From Capniomyces stellatus (taxonomy: Eukaryota; Kickxellomycota; Harpellomycetes; Harpellales; Legeriomycetaceae), in the NCBI GenBank assembly GCA_001661515.1, contig LUVW01000015.1, forward strand, positions 288,973 through 352,972: DNA of 64,000 nucleotides, in the 5' to 3' direction. Under the pieces are notes generated by a model, which saw only the letters and a program-made list of their open reading frames with translations, ran no database searches and was not told the origin of the DNA. Positions 1 through 11,829 of this stretch are shown here, one piece after another; positions within the stretch are counted from its first letter, which is position 1, and each line of letters begins with the position of its first letter. The position numbers and the translations under genes were made by a program.

Positions 1-130
1 GGGGGGGGGGGGGGGGTTTGGCAGCAAACGCTTCAAAACTTTTTGGCCTTAATTTAGAGAAAAAGAAAAAGAACAGGATATTTATACGCAAGTGCTTTGT
101 TTTATATGATACTTTGGTTGTAGTTGGTAG
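1..130. other. Contig left end: poly-G run and intron-like sequence upstream of ThrRS exon
   Basis: The first 16 bases are pure G, which looks like an assembly edge. The rest is AT-rich, has no usable start codon in the ThrRS frame, and ends in a 3' splice site (ttggtag) just before the first recognisable ThrRS exon. It is best read as intron. The true ThrRS start lies outside the window. Confidence 0.5.
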
Positions 131-2295
131 AGAGACCAGAATATATTGATAAGCGGATAGAGATCTTTGACAGATTAAAAAAGATTCAAGATGAATTGAT
201 TGCAGGTAAGTAGAAAAATATAAGATAGGGATAAAGAAGTGGGAGAGGGGGGGTGTGTGGTGAATGTAGAGGATAGTTATTGAAGTGAAATGGTGTAATA
301 AATAAAATAGCAAAGGAAAGAGTAGCAATTAAGATTACACTTCCAGACGGATCAGTTCGCGAGGGAACTTCGTATGAGACATCGCCAATGGAGATAGCCA
401 AGTCGATTTCAAGTTCGTTGGCGAAGCGGTTGGTGATAGCGAAGGTAAATGGGGAGTTGTGGGATACATTGAGACCATTTGAGATGGACAGTAAGTTGGA
501 GTTGCTTGACTTTGAGAGCAAGGAGGGACAGCAAGTGTACTGGCACTCGAGTGCGCACGTGCTGGGAGAGGCGTGTGAGCTTAGATTTGGATGCAGTTTG
601 TGTATTGGGCCACCGATTGAGGAAGGGTTCTACTATGAGTTTGGGCTACCAGAGTCGCATGTTGGGGGAGTTTCGCAGGCAGATTATGCGTCAATTGAGA
701 CATTGGCGCAAAAGGCGATTAAGGAGAAGCAGTTGTTTGAGCGACTTGAGATTTCAAAGAAAGATCTTTTGGAGATGTTTTCGTATAACAAGTACAAGGT
801 TCAGCTGATAGAGTCGAAGATTGCTGACGGCGATACAACGACAGTTTACCGATGCGGGCCATTGATTGATCTCTGCAGAGGGCCACATATTCCAGACACA
901 GGGCGTATAGGAGCGATGGCAGTGACAAAGAACTCGGCATCGTACTTTTTGGGAGACGCGGCGAACGATTCGTTGCAGAGACTTTACGGGATTTCGTTCC
1001 CAGACAAGAAGCAGCTGGCAGAGTACAAGAAGTTTTTGGAGGAGGCGAGCAAGCGGGACCACCGGAAGATCGGGAGGGAGCAGGAACTGTTTTTCTTCAA
1101 CGAGCTGAGCCCGGGGTCGGCGTTTTTCCTTCCACACGGAGCGCGGCTGTACAACACTTTGCTTGAGTTTATCAGAAAGCATTACTGGGAGCGCGGATTC
1201 CAGGAGGTAATCACGCCAAACATGTTCAACTCGAAGCTCTGGGAACAGTCTGGGCACTGGCAGAACTACCGCGACGACATGTTTTCGCTTGATGTTGAGA
1301 AGGAAACTTTTGCTCTCAAGCCAATGAACTGCCCAAGTCATTGCCTGATTTTCGGGATGCGCGACCGCTCTTACCGCGAGCTTCCAGTCCGCTTTGCCGA
1401 TTTTGGTGTTTTGCACCGTAATGAGGCTTCTGGTGCCCTTACTGGCCTGACCCGTGTCCGCCGCTTCCAGCAAGACGATGCCCACATCTTCTGCACCACT
1501 GCCCAGGTCGAGGACGAGATTCTCAACGAGCTCGAATTCCTCAAGAAGGTATACACCGTCTTTGGCTTCACCTTTGAGCTCGTCCTCTCTACCCGCCCCG
1601 ACAACTACCTTGGCGACATTGAGGTCTGGAACGACGCCGAGAAACAACTTGCTAACGCCATGGACAGATTCGGTGTCAAGTGGACCCTCAACCCTGGTGA
1701 CGGTGCCTTCTACGGCCCTAAAATCGATATCACCATCCGCGACGCATTGCACCGCCGCCACCAGTGCGCCACCATCCAGCTAGACTTCCAACTCCCTATC
1801 AGATTCAACCTCCAGTACAGAGCCCCTGCTGACGCCCACGCCGATGCCGATGCCGATACTTCCTCCTTCCCAAGACCCGTCATCGTTCACCGCGCCATTC
1901 TCGGCAGCTTTGAACGCATGATCGCTATTCTCACTGAAAACTTTGCCGGTAAATGGCCCTTCTGGCTCTCCCCACGCCAAGTCGCCGTCATCCCTATCGC
2001 CCCCGGTCTTTACGACTACGCTGAACGCGTCAGATCCCAACTCCACGACGCTGGCTTCTTTGTCGAAGCCGATTTGGGCGGTGAAACCCTCAACAAAAAA
2101 ATCAGAAACGCTCAGATCGCTCAATTCAACTTCATCTGCGTCGTTGGTGCCCAGGAAGAATCTGAAGGCTCCGTCAATGTCCGCAATCGCGATGATCCAA
2201 ACTCTGCCAAGGGTGAAACTATCCTTCTTTCCCAGTTTGTTACAAAAGCTAACGCCTTGAAAGATTCAATGGCCATTGCAAACATTCTCCAGTAA
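131..2295 (+). CDS. Threonyl-tRNA synthetase, cytosolic type, 5'-truncated
   Basis: Charges tRNA-Thr with threonine (class II aminoacyl-tRNA synthetase). Exons visible: 131-205 and 311-2295, with a GT-AG intron at 206-310 (phase 1). The joined frame reads [15 protein letters not shown], then a TGS domain ([19 protein letters not shown]), the second additional domain ([13 protein letters not shown]), the class II core with motif 2 ([17 protein letters not shown] followed by QQDDAHIF), motif 3 ([14 protein letters not shown]) and the anticodon-binding domain ([15 protein letters not shown]). Zinc ligands should be the Cys in MNCPSH plus two His. The N-terminal exon or exons lie off the left edge. 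A hexamer repeat gccgat near 1840-1857 gives an Ala-Asp insert in a variable loop. Third-position usage changes from G-rich to C-rich near 1330 (see findings). The gene could serve cytosol only or both cytosol and mitochondria; the missing N-terminus would decide. Confidence 0.95.
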
Positions 2296-2353
2296 CCTTC
2301 TTTTTTTCTTTTTTTTCTTTTTTATTATTTTTATTTATTTATTATTTTCTCTT

Positions 2354-2359
2354 AATAAA
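2354..2359 (+). terminator. Possible poly(A) signal of ThrRS
   Basis: AATAAA lies 59 bases past the ThrRS stop, in a T-rich 3' region. The placement is plausible, but this hexamer is common by chance in AT-rich DNA. Confidence 0.35.
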
Positions 2360-2566
2360 CTTGACTCCCAATTATCACTTCGACCCTCCCTTTTCTTATT
2401 CTTTTTTTGAATTTTATTTTATTGAATCTCTTTCTTCTATTCTTTTTTTTTCTTCTTTTAAAAAAAATGCATGTTGCTTGTTGGTGTAAAACTATTAAAA
2501 GTATAAACATAAAATGTACATATATATATTAGTTCTTTATTGCTATTGCTGTTGATGATGCTTAAA

Positions 2567-2569
<3 letters not shown>

Positions 2570-2602
<33 letters not shown>

Positions 2603-2617
2603 NCCCCCCCCCCCCCC
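2570..2617. repeat. Poly-C homopolymer run with one ambiguous base
   Basis: Forty-eight positions of C with a single N at 2603. Length is unreliable in short-read assemblies. It sits between two convergent genes. Confidence 0.9.
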
Positions 2618-2632
2618 TATCCTACTCTGTCA

Positions 2633-5133
2633 CTATACACTGTGGTTCCCGTGGTTTGACTCGCCAATTGATCCCCCATCTTCCATGTTGCCTGCAAACG
2701 ACCCCACCCCATTGTCATGCTTGTATTTGTTATATTGACCGTATTTCTGCACACCACTATCACTGCCCCCACTACCGGTCACATCTACTCTTTCCCCATC
2801 AATTACCCTCTTTCCCACCAAACCCCGCTCCTTTGGCAGATTCACTGGTGTTAATGGTGCATGTTTAAACCCAAACTCCAATGTCCTCTCCTCCGCATTA
2901 CCCCCCATTCTTTCATGTCCTATATTTCCTCTTGACCCAGCACTATGCAGCTCAGCATCTTCAAACCCTTCGCTGCTATCATTATGATGCCTGTGGTTCA
3001 ACGACCTATCCGATGATACCGAAGTGCTTGCTACTGACTCTATATATCCCTCATCACTACTCTTCCTCCTCATCATCTCACTACCCGAACTACTCGAACT
3101 ACTCGAACTACTCGTACTCCCCACTGACCTTGTACTATGTCTAACACTCACTCTCTCGCTCTTACCATTCGACATCGCCATCCCATACATGCTCCCATTC
3201 TTTCCCTGCCCACTCTTTTCATTCACCCGCGCCACCTCTAGATTCGACCATGCATTAGGCAAGTCAAACGGCGCCTCCGATAATATACATATCAGCGGGA
3301 ACGTCCCCTCCTCCTTCGTAACCGTGTTCTTTCCAACCGCCCACCCATCATCAAAGGCTATCTGAACCTGAACTGATTGCCCTATCTTCAATGTTATCTC
3401 ATCCTCCCTCTTTGCAAAAAACGGATGGTACACCGGCCTCGCCTTTCCCACGCACTGCAAAAACATATCCACAAAATCAACCGTCCTCTTCTCCTCTATA
3501 TTTCCATTGTTTTCGCTTGTTCTTGTACTCTTTAAGAATAACAGGTTCTGATTCGGCATTATCTTGTTCGCCATTTCCTTATATCCACTCATTCCGCCCT
3601 TCTCTGGCAATTCCTTCTTGCTCGGAACCTCATTATAGTCTCGATTCCTTCTAAACACCAAAAACAGCAGCAACACAACCGCAATCGCTAAAAGAATACT
3701 TAAAACTATTATCGTCTTTCTGTATCCCGACTCCTTCTCCGTCTCTACCGCCTTGTGGCTATCTCCCCCAACCAAATCGTCCACATCCCCGTCTATCTTG
3801 GTCCCATCCATGTTTATATTTGGGTTGTTTTTGGGTCTTCCAAACACATACCCATTAAAAAACGCACTTGTCTGCCCCCTAGAAACCACATAATTGCAGC
3901 TTGATTGAAATTCTGCCGAATGTCTACAACTCGAACACCAGTCTCTAATATGGCTGTACCCTATTTTTATTGCAATCCAAGCATCAGCCTTATTGTTTAC
4001 CAATCACAAATCAACGACAGCCAACATATAAATATCCCTTTTTTCAATTCGAGTCTGACTTTCAATTCGAATTCAACTCTTTTATAAACACACTGTGCCT
4101 CTACTTTGAACAACAGTCACGCTAGTATTAATAATATATGTATCAATTTACCGCATGTTGCAATCTCCAAGTTATCCCCAGATACGCAATTATCGTCGCC
4201 ATTAAATGGATGTCTATCACACGTTTTATACATTGTGTTCATTGACTCGTTTATATTTATCGAAGAGGGCGGACATATAGTAGTGTTTTTAGCCATGTTG
4301 TTGATGCTGTTAACCCACGCCACACAGGTGTTTCTGCATAGCAGCCTTGGTTTAGAGCCAACTCTACTCGGGATTTGCCTGACCTTCAGCAACCTGCCAT
4401 TACCACCACCCGATTCTTTACCACCCGACTCTTTACCACCCGAGCTTCCACCACCAATATTATCACCCTGTCCATCTATTTCTTCTGTGCCATTTGCGTC
4501 TCTCTTGTATGGACGATACTCCAAGTATCTATTGTTTTGGTTGCTGTTATTTGTGTAACACAAGTCTACGTTTTTTGATCCTGCCACAATTTCCGAACAA
4601 ACCATACTTCTTCTATATCGAATTGTTGACGATCCCATGTCAAAATACGAACTACTAACTCCAACCTTATATCCAGAACACCGCAATGCCGTTTGGAATT
4701 GGTCAACATCGCTCTGAGTACCAATATAGTTTATAAGTGCTGTGTCAAATGCTCTAACGTCATCTCCTGGATACCATGAAAATAAATTTGTTGACTCGGT
4801 GCTCACATAAGCATCGCTGTACCCAGGACACGCCAATGACCCTATTCAACCAAGGAACCCACATTTTTTTAACCCTCACTTTATTCATACCTACTTTCAA
4901 TATGTACCCGATGTCTTTCGGATATCCTTAGATTTAGTTTCTTCCAAACAAAATCACCCGAGTAAACCACACTTTCCACCTTGTATAGACTATACCAAAT
5001 ATACATAAATATTAAATATATCCGCGTATCTCTTACCTTTTAACGAAAAACACCTAGCGTCGCTGTAGTACCTCCCTGTTATGACTAGCAGCCAAACAAT
5101 TTTTGATATCTGATGTGTCTTGTGTCTAGTCAT
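2633..5133 (-). CDS. Single-pass membrane protein with cytoplasmic SH3 domain (4 exons)
   Basis: Model: complement of 2633-3960, 4152-4841, 4891-4926 and 5037-5133, giving 716 aa. All introns are GT-AG and phases agree. The start is ATG at 5133, followed by a short hydrophobic stretch (IVWLLVITG) that can act as signal peptide. The ectodomain is Cys-rich (CPGYSDAY near its start, many later Cys, several N-x-S/T sites) with a Gly-Ser linker. A transmembrane helix follows (TIIVLSILLAIAVVLLLFLV), then a basic stop-transfer (FRRNRD) and an SH3 domain (ARPVYHPFFAKREDEITLKI, later FDDGWAVG). The tail is rich in Ser and Gly. This layout matches a family of transmembrane SH3 proteins common in zygomycete fungi; function is not established, and a cell-surface sensor or polarity scaffold is inference. 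The 36-base exon 2 is the least certain part. Confidence 0.75.
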
Positions 5134-7916
5134 CTTTTATATAATATTATACTATTCGAGAGAAAAGGAAGGTGTGTATGTGCGTGTGTGTGCGTGTTTG
5201 TGTGTTTTTTTGTGTGTGTATTTATATGTGTATATGGCGATTTGACTTCGCTTATTTTGTTCTTTGGTAGTGTATGTTTACTAGGTATAAAATGATATGA
5301 GAGTATGGTATAGTATAGTATGTGTACATATACATATATATGTCTTGTTTGCAAATAAGAGGATAAGGGAGTTCTTTTTTGACTTGGACTAAAATCAAGA
5401 ATGATATTGTATTTCCGCCAAATGTTACACCGAACTTGTGACGATTAATTTTAGTTTGGTTTTGATTTTTATCTTGTTTCTGCTGTGTTGCCGTTGCTGC
5501 TGGTTTTATGAGTCGAATTTAAAAAAGATTGGTAACCGGCTGTGTCAAGTTCTCTATTCTTTTTTCTCTCTTTTTTTTCTTTATTTTTTTTAAAACAAGA
5601 ACTTTATTTTTTTTGGTATTGCTGCTTAAAGTGTAAAATAAAGCGTTTCTGTTCAAACATCTCACACTTTGGACTGATACTAATGTTGGTATTTAGACTT
5701 TTAATTCTTGATTGTCGCTAACTCAATACTACAATACATTTCAATATCTTGAGCACAATTCCAAGTAATGCTCAAGATATTTTGGTTTTCAACATGAGCT
5801 TTTCGATACACAGAGTTATTGTTTCCGCCTTTCTCGTTTTAATTCATCATCAATTGGCTTACAATATCTATAACCGAACCACTACGTATTACATTATTTC
5901 AGGCGTATATCATTAGAGTGATAGAAAACAATACTGTTATATCCTTTATTTTAATTCACCTCAGAACATCATTTTACTACTCGCTATACACCAAACATCA
6001 TTTATTTGTCCTTGATTCTACTACTTGAGGAAAGACAGACTATTCCATTCGAGTTTGCAGAAACATAATAACTTTCGCTATTTGTATAATGCTCTACATG
6101 TTTTGTTACGCTTATATCACCCATTGTCTGCTTTTGATTCATAAATGTGCTGTGTAAAGATCATACATCCGTTTTGGAATACTAGTCATTAGCGGTATTG
6201 GTAAAAACTCTTTTTAGATGTTATGGCTTGAACTTTATATGACCTCAATTGTTTTTGCTCCCTATTATCATTTGATACGCCTGAATTTGCATTGTTACCT
6301 CTGTCTTTATTCTCATCTTTATACTTTTATTTGCCTTGATTATACATTTTACATTGTCCTTAACAAAAGCTACATTATCCTTTTTTCTATAGAAATAGAC
6401 AATCTGTTTTTATTTCACTTTATTTTTGTTGAAAGTAATTCAAAAAGTAATTGGAATGTGGTTCGTAAACTTAACCACAAGAACAGTCGATCCTAAAAGC
6501 TGACATGCAATCTTTTAATACATACATCAAGTGTATTTGGGCAGTACCCAGATTGGCTAAACACAGCGGAACCAAATATCATCTGTAAAAACAACCCCAG
6601 TATCATCAACAGTGTTGATATGTGCACAGCTTTTATCATATCATAATGGCAAACCCCCTTCTAAACCAAGCCACTCAATAAAACCACCCACTGCATAAGC
6701 ATAAAGCTTGCTACTAAGTCTAAAAAAAAAACCCCCCCGACACACCGGGCCCTTAACTCCATAGATCATTGTATATTTTAAAGGAAAAAAAGTTGATTTG
6801 ATAAGGACCATACACCACACATCCATAACTAGCTAGGCTACTCAGAATCTGTCTAGATCAAGTTACTTTGATTATCAGAGCTCGCATAGTCTTTCTTTCA
6901 TTTATTTTTATTAAAACTTTGCAAAACTTTTAAACATAGCAAGAAATATCTTACAAAGTTACTGAACCATAAACAATTTGCTTTCACAAAAAAAAAATCA
7001 ATAAAAAAAAATATATAATTCCACGCAAATATGACAATACAAACTTCATAGTTAATTGTCATTGCTGAATTATTTGCTTATGTTAAACTCCTACAACTAT
7101 TGTTTTAAAGCACGATTTTCTCACATAATCAACTAATCTGTATCATTATACCGAAACGTTGTTGGCTCAATTTACATTACTAGTTTGACTTTGTTTTCAA
7201 TATTTCACTTTATTTTGTTGCCCATCAGTGTTACTTTTCTGCCTTCATCAACCAAGATAAGCTTGATTAATCGCCATCTGGTTTTCCTCCCAGCCAATAG
7301 CCCGAAGAAGAAGAAAGAACGTTTTGGGGTTCACGCTACAACCAAACCGCTAGTCTGGACATATGATCAGGTTGGTAGCGTGGCTTAACTATCTAAAAAC
7401 ATACATATCAAGAACTTGATATAATGCTAGCCAAGCCAAACAGGACACTTGAAACAGGAAAGTCAAATACACAAACACTTTGCCCAAAGCTGGTTAAAAA
7501 AATAAATAGGAAAGATACATTATTAAGCTATCAGCTTCGGTACGGAAACATCACCCAAAACCACATGATATTTAGACGCAACCGATTATAAAGATCATCA
7601 AACTATGCGTGGTTTGGCTCCTTTTTATCACAATCTCAAACCAAATAACTGGAAACCCGCGAGGATTAAGTGTACAATTGATAACATTGATTAACTGGAC
7701 GAGTTTTATTGGGCCTTAAATAAGCTGCAATGCATGGTAGTTGTTTATGGCTAAATAGCTATGCGACTAATATATTAAAGGTTATAAAATCAAACACCAC
7801 TAGTTGATAAAATTAGTAAAAGTGCAATAAAGCGGCCAGGTATGAAAGGTTTACTTAAAGCTTTAAAGATTCTATAAAAATTGTCAAGAGACCCAAAACG
7901 ATTTCGACGCCTACAT
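5134..7916. other. Intergenic region, no gene supported
   Basis: Upstream of the SH3 gene and downstream of the RMD1-family gene. It holds a GT-rich stretch (5172-5219) and AT-rich sequence. A short open stretch at about 7280-7376(+) ending in a possible GT donor is the only coding-like hint, and I could not extend it. Confidence 0.6.
5172..5219. repeat. Imperfect GT/TG dinucleotide tract
   Basis: A run of GTGT/GCGT/TTTT units just 5' of the SH3 gene's start codon. It may lie in its promoter. Confidence 0.8.
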
Positions 7917-9757
7917 TTATACAACAATTTTGAAGTTAAAGAACAGCACTATGAATAAACAGAAAGGGTTCCAATGTAAAGTCGACATGCTTACCAATTA
8001 GAATAATGACAATCCACTCCAAAAATTCGCCTAAAACAATAGAATAGAAAATGATTTTAAAGCAAAAAAAAAACACACATGTATATATATGTAGATGTGT
8101 AGATGTTTAAATGTGTATATAAATTTACCGTGATGTCCGTTCAAGTGGTTGTTCAACATTTCGAGCAAGTCGCCTATTACTGAGACCCTGTGGTTTAGTA
8201 GCTCCACTCTTTGGGGTATCTCCAAATATGCTATATTAAGATACATATACAAACATAAATATCTTTTAAAACAAAAGGCATCATAAACAAATGTATAGAT
8301 ATAATTCGGTGGACATCGTACCTCTGAAGGCGTCATAAATGGGCTGAAGACTTGGCTCTGACCAAAAGATCTCTGGTGTGTCTAGAATGTTGCTTACTAG
8401 ACTGACATTCACCCTCATGATAAATAACTAAATAGTAAAAATAAAGTTAGTTTGCATATTCTGGGTTTCCAAAAGTCATCAATACTAATTTACAACACTT
8501 ACCTGGCCTATCTTTTTTGAAATTGCATTTCGATTGAGATTAACCGACCCTGTCTTTGCCATTGCCTGGGGGACGTGTTTTGTTTGATCTATCGAGTTTT
8601 CTACAAGCTCCTCAAACAGCGATATTTTTGATGACTGGGCTATTGCGTGGGAAATTGACATCTTGACCATATGGTTGTGGTGGCTTTTCAACATTATCAC
8701 ATCATTGTATATCCTAAATGCAATAGCAATCAAGCAACTCTGTATTAAAGCGTACCCAAGATTAACAGGTTGCACGTATGTACCAACTAAATATATCAAT
8801 GTTACCTTGGCTGAGATGCTAGATCATAGAAAAAGTTAAAATCTTCGCACTGCTGGTCCTCTTCGTCCAGAAGCTCAACAGCGAACAAAGATATTTCATT
8901 TAAAAACTCCAACTCTTGGCTCTCTGACATCCCCCACAACACAGCAACGCCATAATCAAACACGAACGCCTCCGTTCTGATAACTATTGAATCTGAAATA
9001 TCCTCAATGGTACCATCGCTGGTCTTTGTCTTGAACCGCAACTTGTTCGAATCGTCCTTCACTTGAATGGTGTACTTGTTTGAGTAAACATCCGGTAGAT
9101 AGATGCTACGGGTTTGTACAGTGGAAAAAAGAGAGAAGGAAGGGGGACGTTTAGTGCTATGCACCATGTACTATCTATACATGGTATCTGGTCATTGGAA
9201 CAAGATATGAAAACAATCAAAATGTCTTGAGCAGCATCATTGTAAAAAAAAAATTACCATTCATCATAGATCATTGATTTGTAATTTAAAGACTTGGATA
9301 AAAACCACTTGGAAATCTCTCTTGTTTTGTACGAGCTTGCAAAGCAGTACGCTGTCACCCGTGGTAATGTGCTAGAGCTGCTCATCTTCAACCTATCTAT
9401 ATTTTCCTTCAACTCGGTTAACCTGTGTGCGTACTCGTCGTTGGAAAAGTAACCCTTTTCGTCGTGAGCAAGATTTAGCAGTGAGCTATCTTCGTCATCA
9501 GGCAACATTTTTAACTTTTGGTTTGCCTTGGTGGTTCTAAACACGGGTCTTTTGTTTTTGCTGCCTCCATTCTCATCGCTATTTCCTTCACCTTGGTACA
9601 ATCCGCTTGGCTGAAAGACGATTTCACGCTGAAATTTAGGCGCTGTTGCGGCGTAATCTGCTCGGCCAGCTGGAACACTTCCTAGTTTCTTCATACTTCT
9701 TTTCCGTGCTTCTGATGTCTCCACTTTACTGTATGTTACGTTATTATATTCCTCCAT
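7917..9757 (-). CDS. RMD1/RMND1 (DUF155) family mitochondrial protein, 7 exons
   Basis: Model: complement of 7917-7948, 7995-8030, 8129-8230, 8322-8427, 8503-8713, 8806-9105 and 9258-9757, giving 428 aa with every phase consistent. Family signatures appear in order: RVTAYCFASSYK, AFVFDYGVAVLWGMSE, MSISHAIAQSSKISLFEELV, AISKKIGQLFIMRVNV, ILDTPEIFWSEPSLQPIYDA, YLEIPQRVELLNHRVSVIGD, LLEMLNNHLN and a terminal membrane segment FLEWIVIILIVLFF. Members (yeast Rmd1, human RMND1) are mitochondrial and linked to organelle translation or meiotic division; the exact activity is unknown. The N-terminal ~130 residues are low-complexity and could carry targeting information. Two exons are only 32 and 36 bases long. 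Which paralogue of the family this is cannot be settled by reading. Confidence 0.9.
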
Positions 9758-11039
9758 TTTATGTTGGTTAATATTTACAAGTTGGAAGGATGTTGGCCGT
9801 ATATCTGGATCTTTTAAGTTTGTGGGATTCTGTCCTGGTAACTAAGCTTGGATCCTTGGCGTACTATTCCTCTTCAAGATTTGTTGTGAATGGGACAAAT
9901 ATAACACTCAGATAATTAAGCCGTAATACCAGTATCTGTTATTTTCTTAATTTATATAATAACTCCTTTAGCTGAGATAAAATTCTAGCTTTATTTTTTA
10001 ATATAACTGCTAAATTCTTTTTAATCGAATTACCAATCTATTTACCTTTATTGAATTGGCTTTGATTAGTCTTGATTCACCATTAATTTGGGCTTTATAA
10101 CATATTCTCCTTTATTGGTCACCCTTTAAACTCATAATATATTAAAGTTGTGAATTCCAATATTTATCGAAAAAAAAGTGCGGGTGCCCAACTTTAATAT
10201 TGGATTTAATATAAAACTCACAGATTTACACAGTTCTCCCTTAATGCATAAAAACTTATAAAGCGCTAGTAAATCGGTAGCACAACTTATGCGCGATGTC
10301 CAAACTAACATCTGGGGTGGGCAACTCACAAAACTTGCCCGGCTTTATGTCCAACTCAAAAGCTATTCTTCGTCAATAGCCCACAGGTTTGACAGAACAA
10401 AAGCAACATCTCTGCTATCCCAATAATAGAATAAGCATTATTTCTACTTGCATCACCAGTGGTAAAAACGTTTCAAAACTAGCATCACTATTAAACATAG
10501 CCACATGCCACAGATTAACCACTTTTGCGCACTTCCAGTTTAGTTTGCTACCCCTAGAGGACTTGCCATAATATAAAACATAGACAGCTCACATATGTTA
10601 ATAGGTAGAGCCAGCTATGCAAATACAAGTATGATTAATATTATGTTTTATTTAGTGAGAGACACTATACTGAAAAGACTCGGAGAAAACACTATAAAAC
10701 GCTAAACGATAATAGATAAATCAAGTTGTGGCCAAACGTATAAAACCATTAAACCTCCTAGCTGAAATAGAACTGGAATGTTCTTAAAAACAAACCCTTA
10801 TCCTGCAGACTAGATGTCGGAAATAACATCGATGGAGAATGCTTTGGGTGGTTTTACAATGAGAATACATTCAAGGCCTTCCAAATAATTACTTATACAT
10901 ATATTTACAAAAAAATGTAAAAACTCGGTCAAAAAAAAACAAAATGAAATCTACTGCTAGTCATAAAAAATATTATATATGTGTATAGCCAAAATAGCAA
11001 AGACTTGAATTACAGTCTTGACAGGACTAACTAGTGTTG
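9758..11039. other. Intergenic region, nothing recognised
   Basis: AT-rich spacer between two minus-strand genes. It has only short ORFs with no domain signal. It probably contains the RMD1-family promoter and the 3' end of the CRIB gene. Confidence 0.6.
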
Positions 11040-11829
11040 TCAATTGGCCATCACCATTGGACCAGAATTGGTAGTATGATTTTCAACCTTCTAAGAGATA
11101 ACAAGCGTAGAACATGTAAATAATAAGTAAATGTTTTCATCAGACTGCACACATTGGCAGTGGCGTTATTAAAAAATATATGTTACCTTATGTGTCTCTG
11201 AAACAAGCGACCCGTGGTCAGATTTGTGCTTCTCTTTATCGGTGGTCTTTTGGGAAACAGTGCTGTGTATTTTACTCAACTACATCGTATTATTTAAACA
11301 GGGTTTAACAAGTTAGTCAATCTGCCGTGATATACTATGGTTTTTTTTGGCAATATTCTCAACAGGACAGTGTAAATTATACAAGACGGTGTAAATTAGA
11401 CAAGACGGTGTAAATTAGACAAGACAGTGTATAATAGATAAGGCTTACATCTTCGGCAATGATTGTGTCGTCGTCAGAAAGGTTCCCTATTCCTAAATGA
11501 ACTGCATGCTAAGCCAATTCAAAGGTGCATACAATTTATTTTTTTAGTACTTTTAAACAAATGGTCGCAAATTTATCCTCAGTGTTCATGGTATAATACT
11601 TTGTTCTTTTTTGCTTTTTAGTTTTTGTCTTGTATTATTTTTGATTTCGGCGTTTGTCATTCAGTTGGCAGCGGAGTATAGTATATCTGATATGACTGAA
11701 TGCGTATTATAATTAGTGTTGGATGCTTACGGTGAAATTAGAAGGATTTCCAATCATATCTTTATTGAATTTCTTCTTCCCGCGGCCTGCAACCTCATCG
11801 GAGCCAAAACAGCTTGAGAATAGGCCCAT
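11040..11829 (-). CDS. Small CRIB-motif Cdc42/Rac-binding protein (4 exons)
   Basis: Model: complement of 11040-11090, 11187-11279, 11449-11508 and 11731-11829, giving 100 aa. Every junction is GT-AG and in phase 0. Exon 1 starts MGLFSSCFGSDE, a classic N-myristoylation context (Gly2, Ser6) with an adjacent Cys for palmitoylation. The exon 1/2 junction creates IGNPSNFTHAVHLG, an excellent match to the CRIB consensus I-S-x-P-x(2,4)-F-x-H-x2-H-x-G. The rest is a polar, Lys/Ser/Thr-rich tail. This resembles the small CDC42 effector (SPEC/CDC42SE) type: a lipid-anchored protein that binds GTP-Cdc42 at the plasma membrane. No exon exceeds 99 bases, so simple ORF searches miss it. Substrate GTPase and function are inferred from the motif. 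Confidence 0.85.
11366..11441. repeat. 19-base tandem repeat, four copies, in CRIB gene intron 2
   Basis: Four head-to-tail copies of a 19-base unit (consensus gacggtgtaaattagacaa). The two middle copies are identical and the outer two slightly diverged. It lies wholly inside the second intron of the small CRIB gene. Confidence 0.9.

Larger units (their letters stand above)
2296..2632. other. Convergent intergenic spacer with poly-C run
   Basis: Spacer between the 3' ends of ThrRS (+) and the SH3 gene (-). It holds a T-rich 3' tail, a possible AATAAA at 2354-2359, and a 48-base C run (2570-2617) interrupted by one N. No gene is seen. Confidence 0.8.

Noticed and set aside
754..1761. 335-codon minus-strand frame antisense to ThrRS
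   Set aside because: Complements the clear ThrRS reading frame; composition and lack of any motif mark it as a shadow.
4117..4836. Separate gene starting at 4836 for the Cys-rich ectodomain
   Set aside because: The apparent start is TTG, and the piece joins in phase to flanking exons of the SH3 membrane gene.
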